DNA from: Pycnopodia helianthoides
Lineage: Eukaryota > Echinodermata > Asteroidea > Forcipulatida > Asteriidae
NCBI GenBank assembly: GCA_032158295.1
Contig: CM063256.1
Span: 6,372,034 to 6,436,033, forward strand
Direction of reading: 5' to 3'
DNA length: 64,000 nt
A program made the translations under genes and the position numbers. Under the pieces are notes generated by a model. It saw only the letters and a program-made list of their open reading frames with translations, was not told where the DNA came from and did no database searches. The stretch's first letter is position 1, and every line of letters begins with the position of its first letter. Positions 25,959-36,272 of this stretch are shown in pieces.

Positions 25959-26157
25959 CAGACTAAGAATGTTCAGAGACAGCCAATGTTCATGTATTGC
26001 TGAAAACGGCGTTAATACACAATTCGAAGCAGTGAGGATGTTTTTGTCGGGGAGGGGGGGGGGGCTGACTGTGATTGTGCTTTGACAGTAAATGACTATT
26101 TCTTGCCGAGTAGAGCGTTTGAACACAAAAGAACACACAGGCAACATTTTTGTTGTT
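25861..26157 (+). repeat. Subterminal tandem modules, three diverged copies of about 100 bp
   Basis: Modules begin GACTATGAATG (25,861), GACTAAGAATG (25,961) and GACTGTGATTG (26,067), periods 100 and 106. Each continues through GACAG-, GCTGA or GCCGAGTAG, GCGTT, CA(G)CAAGGATG or equivalent, and TTTTTGT, the first two ending in a G-run. Only one module is present on the right side of the element, so the two ends are asymmetric. Confidence 0.65.
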
Positions 26158-26707
26158 GAAATGTGTGTAATTTTTTTGTTGGGGGATGGTATTATGTTGT
26201 GAGCATTAATACAAAATAAGTAATAAGAGAATAGAAACAATGGGATTGAAAAATGAAAGAATGGTTATAAGCAATGAACATTCATTGTTTGTCGAGGAAG
26301 GTGATAAAAATAAGAGAAAAAAAAACACGAGCATTTTGTCTCTCCTGAACTCCATTTAGGTTCAAGACATTTGACTTGTTAAGCGTATCTCTTAACCATT
26401 ACACCATTCATAGACTTACACCATTCATAGACTTGATTTCAAGTCTGAGATTGCGGTTATTCCTCTGTATCAGGCACGAGAAACGCCCCCACAGATAAGC
26501 TATCATGGGCCAATATAACAATGTGCGCTATTTGGCCCAATAATGTATTGGCTATCAAGTAGACTAAAAGCCACGATCGCAGGCTTGAAACCAAGTCTAC
26601 ACGGTTCACCGTAGTAGAGTAAATAAAGAGATTTCATAAATTTCTTTTCTATTTTGGTTTTGAGGGTTAACCGTTTGATTTTCTGCCAAATAACCGAATG
26701 AGGTGGT

Positions 26708-27167
26708 TCAAAAGAATATGAACAGGTTATGTGTTGTTTGTGCACTGTAATGCCCTTTTCGTGTTGAACAAAAACCTTTTTCACGTAAGTTACAAGCAAA
26801 CATGCCATGGTGAATCGTGTGGTGAACCGTCAGACATGCGTGATCTGTCCACACATTTGGCGGGTACTGACGGGTCATCTTCTTGGCGAACCCCACCCCT
26901 CGAAAGTCTTTTTCGCCCACCTCGGCCACGGTGACACCGGTGAACTTGCCATTCATGTTTACAATTCCGCTGAACAGAACTACGGGATACATTGCACGTT
27001 GCCGCTATTTCTCTCTGTGATTTTCCGCTCTTCCGCAAAAGACGAATATATGCACGATTTTCGTTCGAAATTAAGCCACGAAACACCATGTTGTAAATTG
27101 GCTCTTGCTTTCTATAACTATGTATCAAATGCTTTGCTTCACTTATGAATTGTCTCTGATCCACCAA
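26708..27167 (-). pseudogene. Frameshifted Tc1-like transposase N-terminal fragment (HTH)
   Basis: On minus, one frame reads 125 codons from 27,167. Residues about 36-67 fit a homeodomain-like helix-turn-helix of the Tc1/Paired type, with the string GKSQREIAATCNVSRSSVQR followed by a basic GRGGRKRLS segment, as in the DNA-binding N-terminus of Tc1-like transposases. A more realistic start is Met27, about 27,089. After the basic segment, similarity passes to another frame (26,992-26,708), which suggests a frameshift, and it then ends without any DDE/D catalytic core. It lies inside the composite element and was presumably its transposase gene before decay. Family assignment is tentative, since many eukaryotic transposases share such an HTH. 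Confidence 0.5.
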
Positions 27168-27225
27168 AGATTGGAGTATATCTGTGTGCAGTCAACTCCG
27201 CAAAATCAACTAAAGGAACTTTCAG

Positions 27226-27325
27226 ACAATCCCGCGCAAAATGCTTGGGCCACCCATTCCCAACGCTACAATAAACATTCACTGTCGACATCCCCTGACA
27301 ATAAACATTCTCTCCCCGTCGTCCG
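27226..27325 (+). repeat. Partial third copy of the 206-bp unit
   Basis: Begins ACAATCCCGCGCAAAATGC and follows the first half of the 206-bp unit (GCTTGGGCCACCC, ACAATAAACATTC, TCTCCCCGTC) with clear divergence. It then runs into the 12-C tract at 27,326. It is preceded by CTTTCAG, matching the ATTTCAG that precedes the right-hand full copy. Confidence 0.65.
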
Positions 27326-27471
27326 CCCCCCCCCCCCACAAAAACATCCTTGCTGTTTTGTAACGCCTTACTCAGCAGTAAACGGACATTCAGTGTCTAT
27401 GGACATTCATAGTCTTTTTAAAGCCTTATTTTGTAATAAGAAATTCAAAAATCACGCTGAAAGAATTTCAG
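27326..27471 (-). repeat. Right arm of internal long inverted repeat
   Basis: Reverse complement counterpart of 25,803-25,958, from a run of 12 C to AGAATTTCAG next to the right 206-bp unit. It carries the single subterminal module of this end. Confidence 0.75.
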
Positions 27472-27677
27472 ACAATCCCGGCCAAAATGCTTGGGCCACC
27501 CGTTCCTATAACGTTACAATAACCATACAATAACCATTCCCTGTCTCACAATAAACATTCTCTCCCCCGTCCCCCGTCCCCCCGCTCAATGTTGTCTGGA
27601 ACGCAGAAGACCGTGCAACAATGTGATTCAACATTGAAAGGGGGCAGGGGGGCCCAACGAGATATGGCCGGGATTGT
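27472..27677 (+). repeat. 206-bp terminal direct repeat, right copy
   Basis: Same length, same orientation and apparently the same sequence as 25,597-25,802. The outer flank is TAGGTG and the inner flank TTTCAG. Identity of these ends next to diverged inner arms implies recent duplication, gene conversion or an assembly effect. Confidence 0.85.
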
Positions 27678-27769
27678 AGGTGTTTTATCTACACTTTGAC
27701 TAAATAGAACCGCTCGATTTTTCTCTTCAAAATAAATATTAAACTCTCTGTTAAAACTGTGTTGTTACA

Positions 27770-27905
27770 CTGAGACCATCACCTATGGCTGCCCTGGTCT
27801 TGGCCTGTGTGCCCCCTGAAAAATGTTCCCATTAACTTTGCCTTTTCAATTGAAAAGTCCTTTTGTTTTATGGAAACTGCCATTGCCCTTCAAGACTGTG
27901 GTCAT
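27770..27905 (+). repeat. Dispersed repeat fragment (second copy of the 320-480 family)
   Basis: Shares CCTGGTCTTGGCCT, GTGCCCC, CCATTAACTTTG and GCCCTT with 320-480 in the same order. Diverged. It overlaps the start of the window's longest frame (27,823-28,293), which weakens any coding claim for that frame. Confidence 0.45.
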
Positions 27906-30779
27906 CAACTTCTTGGTTCAATCAAATAAATTAGAGCTAACTACAGATTCACTACATTGGCACACAGCTTATGGATCTGGTTTGTGGGGTCCAGCAATTG
28001 TTGTTCTATTATTCCCTTTTCTAAAGAATTCCTCTGTGGTGTCCAAGTTTAACATGAAGACAAACTTTGTGAGGTCCATTGTTCCATTGTGTAAAAGACT
28101 CCACAGGGGCCCTTCCTTAACATTAAGCCCTCTGTGGTTTACTCTTTTTTTCTGTGTGGATCAATACACTCATACTGTAAGAGATCTATTAAACATACCA
28201 GCTACCTACTCTCTTAATGGTGGACACAAAGGGGGCCCTCTTGTGAAAAAATGCTGCTTAGTTTTTAAGTTAGTGTCTCTCACAATAAAGTGAAAACAGA
28301 ACTTGATTGGTTATGATCAGACAGATTGAAACCATCAACTTCCTAATTAGATACTGTTACCAATCGTTCCAAGAAATATTTCCATGCTTTGTGAGATAAT
28401 GTGCTTGATTCACTCTTATTTTATAAGTTTCCTCACAAGGAATGTAACAAAACATAAAACCATTGTCAACTGTTACTTGTACATGTACAGTGACAGTGAC
28501 ATTTAACAAGATTGTTTTATGTGTTTCCTGGAAACAAGAGGAATGAATGTACTTTTCTAAAGCCGATTACGTATATGCACAATCCCTTTAGGGTACACTT
28601 CATGGAAACTATATTGGAATGAATGTACTCTTCCAAAAATCAAAGACGTACCGTACCTTTTATGATCAATTTCTTTGAAACTAGAGGATTGGAATAAATG
28701 TGTTCTTCCTTAGAAACTAGAGGATTGGACTAGATATGGTCTATTATGATTGAATACTTTACCATCTCATTTATGATATTCAAAATGAGAATAGCAGATT
28801 TAGTTTCTTGTTCCACTTATTTGTGATATTTATAGATATATACCTTGGTTGATTTTTGGAAGCTAGATAACTTGCTGATACTCGACAACAATTTTTTTTC
28901 AAAAGTCAGACTTTTTCTCTGTTTCCAATCTCTGTTTTAATTGAGGTTGAATTGACGGAAAAAACAATTGACCGATGCTATTCTACGGCATCAGGGGTTA
29001 TAGGTGATAACTTGGCTGCATCATGGAATGTTTGTAGTTCTACACTAGTGTATTGATGCTGTTTTTGAGCCATTTATGCACTTCATACTCTGACCAATTA
29101 GCCCTTCCCATGAAGTGTGCTAATTACTTGGTTGGCAAACTTCATAGAGTTGTACACGAGGCAGACGCACAAATGCATGCATCAGGCCACCATCAGCCCC
29201 ATACAAAGGTACAATGTTTCCTCATTCTATCAACCTGTAGTGTTAGTGCGTACACAAAACATGCAATTTACATATTATCATGGGAAGGGTCTATTCAACA
29301 CTTAATCAATTGACAATGACCACTGTTATCAGAAATCTGTTGTTCTGAATTAGTTGACTTGGGTTATTGCAGTCCATTACAGTCAATGACTTTCAACATA
29401 ACAAGTCTTTACATTTATACAGAAACCTATTCACCGGTTTAATATGATTGATAATTGAATACATTATTGTTATATTTCACAATGTAGAGCACCAGACTTT
29501 TTGAGAGTTTTCCTTCCATCTTGTAAATCTGAACCTGCCCTGAATCTTAGACTCTTGCAATAGAACTCTGTACTACTGTCTAGGGTGAGCATTCATAACT
29601 ACACAAAGTAGTGTTACTCTACGTCGTGTTTTGCTCTTTTCCTCTGGTGTGTTATCCAGTGAAAAAAACAATCTTCACATTGCCCCCAAGTGAATTGCGC
29701 TGAGGTTGGGGAGAACCAACAGCTCTACCAGGGCACTGTTTCCCCTCTTGTTTATCTACCCTCTGGTAATCACGCAGTCTTCAAGTTTGCCATATTCCAC
29801 CTGATTGTGGCATTTAAAATCGGCCTAAACAGCCACTTCTCTTTGCGGGATTCATTATGTACATCTTTGACAACAATAGCAGCCAGGCTCTACACAAATA
29901 GACAATCCCCCGTTTGTTATTATTGAATTTTTCCAGCTCTTGTTTTTGGCCATCTCTTTTTTCAAACCAAGCATGACCTTTTTGGAGAAATGGACTTGGG
30001 AGGATTGAGCTGGCGGTGTTAACAATTGCTCCTCCGTGTTTCTGTGCAGTAAGACACACAGTATTTGTAACCAGGGGCTGGTAAGCATCTCCGTTTCCAT
30101 TTCTTATCGTGGTGCCTTATTTTCCAAGAAAATTCAGGGCTTTCTGCTGTCTATTTTTCATCGGGCTTGTTTGTGGCCAAGTTCCTAAGAATACAAGGCT
30201 TGTTTCTGCCAGTAGTAAATAAAAAAACATGTAACCTGACATTCAAAGAGAGGTAAACAGTTGATATACTTTTGAAACAGATTGTTCGATATTAGTAGCG
30301 GCCAGCAGGAAATGCTGCTTAAAAACGTTAATCGCTATGAAGCAAATTAATTGTGGGACACCAGTGACAACAATTTGAAGTACATGCCCATAGAATTTGG
30401 ACAGGTAACCCGTTTCTACGATAACCAGTTTCTTAAGTATCTAAATACTAAGCCAGTTGTATTCATCAGCTTGATGAAACTGGGCTCTCTGTTTGTCATC
30501 AGAAAGTCTTACTTGAATGGAAGATAGCTATAGAACCACATGCCCTCAGACATTTTCTAAAAAGCATAACAATATTTGTGTTTTGCTATCCTGACGTGCT
30601 TATATTTGTACTGTTAACAGCTTGACTACTCCCCCCCACACACACACCTTTAAGAAGCGGAATTTAATGGGAAATTTATTAATCTTTTGGCCATGGATGA
30701 TTCTCTCTCTTAAGAAGCAGCACTCGTTGATAAAGACCATTCTCATGTGTAAGAAGCCTCTCGCATAATGCACCCTCAC
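27906..30779. other. Non-coding; possible regulatory island at 29.69-30.1 kb
   Basis: The 156-codon plus-strand frame ending at 28,293 has no domain resemblance and starts in a repeat, so it is not called. Degenerate direct repeats (GGAATGAATGTACT, ACTAGAGGATTGGA) occur at 28,540-28,740. The part 29,690-30,100 is of mixed composition with TCF/Sox-like strings (TCTTTGACAACAATAG, GTTATTATTG) and might be an enhancer. The rest is AT-rich. Confidence 0.4.
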
Positions 30780-31000
30780 TGCACCTCAAATAGAGAGTGG
30801 GTCGCTCGCCCATCTCACTAATGGCAATTGACGTCATAGCAACCAAAGTGCGTTGACCCCTATGGAGGGAGAAAAAGGCTGTAGCCACGGATGACGTGAT
30901 TGTGTCTGGTCCATTGGTACGATCATAATGGCATGCTGGCGTTCAAGCGTGAACCTTAATGAATTTCCCATTGGGTGAGCCTACACAAGGTCCCGGTAAA
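30780..31000. promoter_or_regulatory. Candidate regulatory island with CRE-type sites
   Basis: Contains a full CRE (TGACGTCA) in CAATTGACGTCATAGCAACC, where the CRE runs into an RFX-like half site, and a second CRE-like GGATGACGTGA about 60 bases downstream. Further motifs are GGTAAACAGGC (Fox-like) and AGGAAAT (Ets-like). The composition is GC-richer than its surroundings. No exon is seen. Enhancer or distal promoter is an inference. Confidence 0.3.
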
Positions 31001-33522
31001 CAGGCAGGAAATATGGCAGAATAATGTGCGAAGCAAGCACAGAAACTAAACATGGGGCTGTGTCGGAGGGTAAAAGTGAACCCCCCCCTCCCCCGCCCCC
31101 CTCAAAAGGTGTCCTTGTGAAAATTGGAGCATAATTATTTAAGAAAGAGCACAGCACCGTGATAAAGGTCTGTCTGTATACAAATTAAACCAGACCTTAT
31201 ACTTTTCAAGTAAACCTTTCACCTCGCAAAGCAACGTACGATTTAAAAATCATAAAATTTTGCAAATCGTTTTTGTACAATTTATTGATTTATTCATTAA
31301 TGTTAACATTTCCAGCAAGTTTCAGGACCTAACACGTAATAGTTTTGTAATTACACTAATTAGCATGACCGACGTATCACGAGATTTGCCTTTTTGCGTT
31401 TCCACGAAGTGATGTATCTCAATACGCCACTTTATCCGTTGAAACACGTAGCGATGTACGACTTCTGCACAAACCGATGTATCTGTTGACCTATTGAAGG
31501 TTAGTGTCTTTCATGAAGCTGGGTATGCATTGGTGTGTATGCTCGGCCGACACGCATGTCTTGGTTTTTTTGGTTTACGTGAAGTGACATGTATGCTTAA
31601 GAATTAATAACCCATCAAAATAGTTGCAAGATTGAAAACACAATGACAGTTCTGTGCTAATCAAGAAGTTAACTATCATTTGTATTAAAGTTTAGTTCAA
31701 TAGTAAGCAGTCTCAGAAATAGTTGTTTGAAAAATATGTCAACTTCAAACCGCGATTTTCTCCAAACATAGAGTTATGGCTGTGGTGCACCATACCTCAG
31801 GTTGTGGCGCGACCAAAGACTTTGAGCATTTAACACCTACATGTTATTTAGGTTTCTGAACTGACAGATTCACATGAACATGTATGTCTCCAATAAGCAT
31901 CCACCCAATAATCATCTTTTGTTGTGATGTTAAGTCTACAACTTGGCGCTTCACAATATTTATTTACTCTATGCAGTTACCTGACCCTTTCTTTAATAGC
32001 TGTGTTCAAACTCACTGTTGTCACTATATGGTTAGTGGGGGGGGGGTTGTAGATGTATTTTGATTGTTTTACTTAAATACTAAATTATCATTATTTCTTA
32101 ACTTCTCCTTTTTTGTTTATTAACATTTATTCATCATTTTTATGGGGGGGGGCAGGCAATGGTCAAGCAACACAACGATTGTGTAATTAGAACCCATACT
32201 TTTCTTGGCGGATAGTTTAATTCAGTCCTGTTGAAGTTGACAAGGAGAACGTCATCTTCTTGGCAATCTCCAATTCTAAATCCTGGATCAGAGAAACTAT
32301 AGCCAGATCATTGGCGTGGAGGTTTCCTTTTATGGCTGCCCTGGACGCATTCTATTCAAAGGTTCTTGTCACTGTATTAACTAGTGTCATCACTGGGACA
32401 TAATGAAGACCTCGTCCCAGCCGACATCGGCTCCTTTTCAATCCAGCGTGGTGCTTGTGTCATGTTTTCTAGTTGCAAAATGTCGGAGGGCATGTCTTCA
32501 TTGGAAACCTCACAGGATTACACGTGTGGCTTTGTATTATTGCCATGTTGAGTACAGACAATGGTGCTTAGCAGAATGCGGTGAACGGTGTAAGCGTAGC
32601 TTAACATGGTCACCGTTCATGGGTACAAAAGGGGCAAAGATCACAACAGTCGTCCTCCGACACCCTTTTCGGCCACAGAATTCACTGCAGAGCTCTGACA
32701 TTACTTGACATTATGCCTGAGAAAAATAGGGGCCTGGCTGAGCTGAAATTGTCCCTGAATGGAGGATTGTTTTTCTACTGATTCTAGGGCACCTATTGTT
32801 AGTCGAACAAGGGATAACCTGGGCCAGAGAAAGATTTAAAAAGTTGGCCTTTCCACCGACGTGACCCAGCCACCCACTCCAAGAAAAACTTTGGGTGTAT
32901 TCAATGACTCAAGAAGAAAGAGAGGGACTGAAACAGTTGCAGGGCACGGGCTGCACCAACTGGAGTGTTACATAAACTGTACGAATCCTGAGGCTATTTT
33001 CTGCGTAATCTTTTACTTGGATAGGTGGCTGAAGGTTAGGATGGGGTTGTTTGGACTTTTGGCAGCTCATAAAGGTTAGACTTAAGACAGGGCTGAGCTT
33101 TGCCTTTTGGGGGTGTAGTTGAAGTTTTTATGTGTGGGCGACAGTATTTGCTTGGCAAAAAATCCCTCCCTTTTAGTGGAAAATCTGGAACCATCTGCCA
33201 GGGTGGTTGACATGGTGCTCGGTGGTTTTGTTGATCTTGAGAGATCAGTTTGATATATGTGCATAAACTCTGTGTGTTCCCTTTCTCCATATTCAGCAAG
33301 CATATCCTGCATATATTGATAATGATATCTCTGAGTTTGAATATTTCTTGTCTCAACTCTACATATGGCATTGAATTCCCATATATTCCTAAATGACAAG
33401 GCTCCAATTAGCATTGCCACCCAAGCTTGAATACATGTGTGTAGCAAGGGGGGCGAGGTTCTGTTCAAGGATGACAACCTTGCTTACTGTGTGTCGGATG
33501 TCGGGTGAGGAAGGAGGATGTT
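31001..33522. other. Non-coding; G/C homopolymers and mixed-composition patch
   Basis: No gene is supported. C-rich run at about 31,080-31,105 and a 10-G run at 32,037-32,046. The stretch 32,220-32,760 is less AT-rich and opens a 101-codon frame without motifs. Overlapping minus-strand frames at 33,036-33,477 are unrecognised and have no splice support. Confidence 0.4.
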
Positions 33523-33955
33523 GTGAGGGGAGAGGGGCCTTTTGGTCCTAGGGGTAAGTTGCCATGTACCTTTTGGGAAGACGACCCCAATGTACCATGG
33601 CAACTAACCCCAAGGACCAAAATGGTCCCATCCCCCCACAGCAAGGTACCCATCAGGATCCAGAATGGCCATTGCCCCTCACAGTCCTAGGGGTTAGTTG
33701 CCATGGTACCTTTGGGGTAGACAGCCCAAAGTTTTCTGTGAGGGGAGGGGGTCATTTGGTCTTAGGTGGTAGTTGCCATGGTACCTTTGTGGAATACAGC
33801 CCAAGCTTGCTGTGAGGAGAGAGGCCCTTTTGATCTTAGGTGTTAGTTGCCATGCTAACCTTTTGGGAAGATAACCTAAGCTAGCTGTTAGGGGAGTGGG
33901 ACATTCTGGCCCTAGGAGTTAGTTAGCACACTCCCTTTTGGTTGGGCATTTTTCT
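33523..33955. repeat. 74-75 bp tandem repeat with one inverted segment
   Basis: Units begin GTGAGGGGAG at 33,523, 33,738, 33,812 and (as GTTAGGGGAG) 33,887, and contain GGTC(C/T)TAGG, GTTAGTTGCCATGGTACC and AGCCCAAGCTTGCT equivalents. Another partial direct unit starts near 33,686. Between them, about 33,590-33,640 is a unit in reverse complement (ACCATGGCAACTAACCCCAA). The period is 74 or 75, so the array is not in a constant reading frame, and the open frames here are by-products. Each unit carries an X-box-like GTTGCCATGG. Confidence 0.75.
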
Positions 33956-35238
33956 TTGGTATTGAAGTGACTATGACCCATTGTTATTGTCATCTATTTA
34001 TTATTGTGATGGACAACCCTTAAAATGTCAATTAAACCAATTCATCATTTTATACTTCTCCATTTCATTGGCTTCACCTTTTCAATTTGTCCATCTTAAC
34101 AAAGCTCAACACATTGCACGTGGACGCTTTTTTTTTTGTACACGTGCTTACGACTAGAGTTGACCTGTTTTACACCTGTGTATAAGGAGAGTTGAATTGC
34201 TAAGTGCCAGTGGCATTCCCAGTTGTAATCTTGCCCGTTCAAAGGTTTTTACAGATCTGAGAGGAAAGTACACAGGGCTACATGTAGGTCATATTACAAG
34301 CTGAAACTTGTCTGTTCAATCCTACCTTAAATACATGTCGATAAACTGACTAATTTTGTAAAAACAATAATAGTGAAGGTGCAACAAGAATTGTTGAAAT
34401 GCAATGTAAAAGTTTTAGTTTGGAAATTTAGTTCTCCCCAAACCAACAGAAATCAGAAATTTTTTGGGTCAATTCTTTTTATGTCTTTTGTATGTTAACA
34501 GATACATAATTCTGCTAATACTGGAGTATCTGCTGTTGTCTCATTTGCAATTTAATGTAACTTATGGTAATTGAAACTCATTATTGGGGGTTGTCTAAAG
34601 TTGTTAGTACAGTACAGAGAGTCGATTCCTTTCCCTGAATTTGTACCATGGCTAGAGATTACTCTTGCCTTCTCCATGTATTTATCAATGTCAATGTATA
34701 GTATGAAGATTTTTGCAGATGCACAAATTTCTTCAATTGTTTCTTGTAGTATGTTGTGTAATACTGTGTTAATCATGGCCAGCCCTGCATCTTGAAATGT
34801 AATTTCAACTTTTCTGAAAATATTCCAATTTTGGAATCAAGAAAATAGTACTTGTTAAGACGCTGAACTAAAAGCCATTTCACTTTCTTTGGAAAAACAA
34901 CATGGCGCTTCATATCGAATTATGAGCTAATACCATTTGTGTCCTCATAGGGATTAATTGTGATCTGGAATCTAGCATTTGAAAGGAGTTACTTTGTTTG
35001 ATAAAATGCATAAAACAGTAAGAGACTATGTGTTTAATAGTGAAATATTTATTCTGATGGCATCGATGCTACACTGTCACATGTCATGGCACAGACCCTT
35101 TACACTTTCACTGTACATAAATTCATTCCATATATGTCCATGTGTTTGCCGATCCCGAAACTGACTTGTCACATTTTGTCCCCGTTTCGTCGACCGGAGA
35201 GAGTGCCCATGTGACAGGAGTTGATGACGCAATCCTGG
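33956..35238. other. Non-coding AT-rich DNA
   Basis: No gene or repeat can be supported. The part 35,140-35,400 is GC-richer around the X-box listed next. Confidence 0.45.
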
Positions 35239-35252
35239 GTTGCCACGGCAAC
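35239..35252 (+). promoter_or_regulatory. RFX X-box
   Basis: GTTGCCACGGCAAC is a full palindromic X-box fitting the RFX consensus (GTTRCC, short spacer, RGYAAC). It sits in a GC-richer stretch with a nearby TGATGACGC, CRE-like. There is no adjacent exon that I can recognise. Confidence 0.35.
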
Positions 35253-35888
35253 GGACCATATGGATGGAGACAGATTACCCACAGTGTGCATTCTCAACCG
35301 GCTCATATACATACACATACACGTGCATCATGTGTGAATGGCCCTGCGCCTCAGACAACGTTGCCTGCAAATAATGCGTGGGTGGCTTTTTACTGTTGCT
35401 CTGCTGGAAAAAAAAATTGTCTACTATTTTCCCTCTGCTCTCCTCGTTAGTTTCTTCTTTGCTTCATATTTTAAAGCAGACCTGTGTATCTTTTAGAGCT
35501 TCAAGTCCCTTATGATTTGTATAGAGATAGGAGCTTTATAAACTGGTACGGATAGATCATGTGATTGACTTGGTATTATGTAATCACCGGTTCCCATGCT
35601 GTGTACACCTCTCACACATTGATGCACTTCGTAAGGGTTTCAAATCTGTGCAAAGTTGTTCGGTTGTATTTGACAAATAATTTGTATGCGACTCTCAATA
35701 ACGCACAACGTAAAATCAAATTTCTCATTAAGTATTATACTCGTGGTATTTGGACATCCCAGCCAATATTTCTTTGAGTGAGTCTCATGTCAAATCTCAA
35801 GCTCTGGATTACAAGTCCCAAGTCAAGTCTTTACTCATTGAGGAGAGTTTCAAGTCAAGTGACTGGTTATTGTATTATTTCTCCTTCT

Positions 35889-36272
35889 TGAAGGCAGTGG
35901 ATACTTTTGGTAGTTACTCAAGAAATATATTACCATAAAAACCTACTTGGTAAGGAGCACCTGAGAGCTGCTGATAGTATAACACATTGAGAGAAACGAC
36001 TCCCTCTGAAGTAATATAGTTATTGAGAAATAGGTAATTTTTCCACTAAAATATTTTAATCTTAGAAAGGCTTCAGGCAACTGAAGCCTTTCTCAGGCAT
36101 TTGAAAGCACAATTCTATGCAACAAGAATGATCTTTCTATCATTATTTTCTTGCAACTTCAATGACCAATTGAGCCCCAATTTTCACAGGTTTTTTATTA
36201 TGTGTAAATGTTGGTATACACCAAGTGAGGATACTAGTCTTTGACAATTACCAAAAGTATATCCTGCCTTGT
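35889..36272 (-). mobile_element. TTAA-type MITE, family B, copy 1, with internal hairpin
   Basis: Inverted termini AAGGCAGTGGATACTTTTGG and its imperfect reverse complement end at about 35,891 and 36,270. The presumed TTAA duplications have decayed to TTGA and TTGT. Orientation is called minus relative to copy 2. At 36,064-36,093 a 13-bp perfect stem (AGAAAGGCTTCAG / CTGAAGCCTTTCT) closes a four-base loop GCAA. No coding capacity. From memory this is one of the most abundant short elements in starfish genomes. Confidence 0.8.

Larger units (their letters stand above)
25596..27678 (-). mobile_element. Composite Tc1/mariner-like transposon with direct terminal repeats
   Basis: The block is bounded by TA on both outer sides (25,596-25,597 and 27,677-27,678). 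It starts CAATCCCGGCC and ends GGCCGGGATTG, so the outermost tips are inverted and TA-flanked as in Tc1/mariner elements. Each end is a 206-bp unit in direct, not inverted, orientation. Just inside these units the sequences become long inverted repeats (25,803-25,958 against 27,326-27,471) ending in 12-G and 12-C runs. The interior carries tandem modules on the left, a partial third copy of the 206-bp unit on the right, and a minus-strand frameshifted remnant with a helix-turn-helix. No complete DDE/D catalytic domain is visible, so the copy is non-autonomous now. Superfamily assignment rests on the TA flank and the HTH and is tentative. Confidence 0.7.

Noticed and set aside
27823..28293. Longest open frame in the window (156 codons, plus)
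   Set aside because: No recognisable domain. It starts within a dispersed repeat, its composition follows the local AT/pyrimidine bias, and there are no splice or promoter signals.
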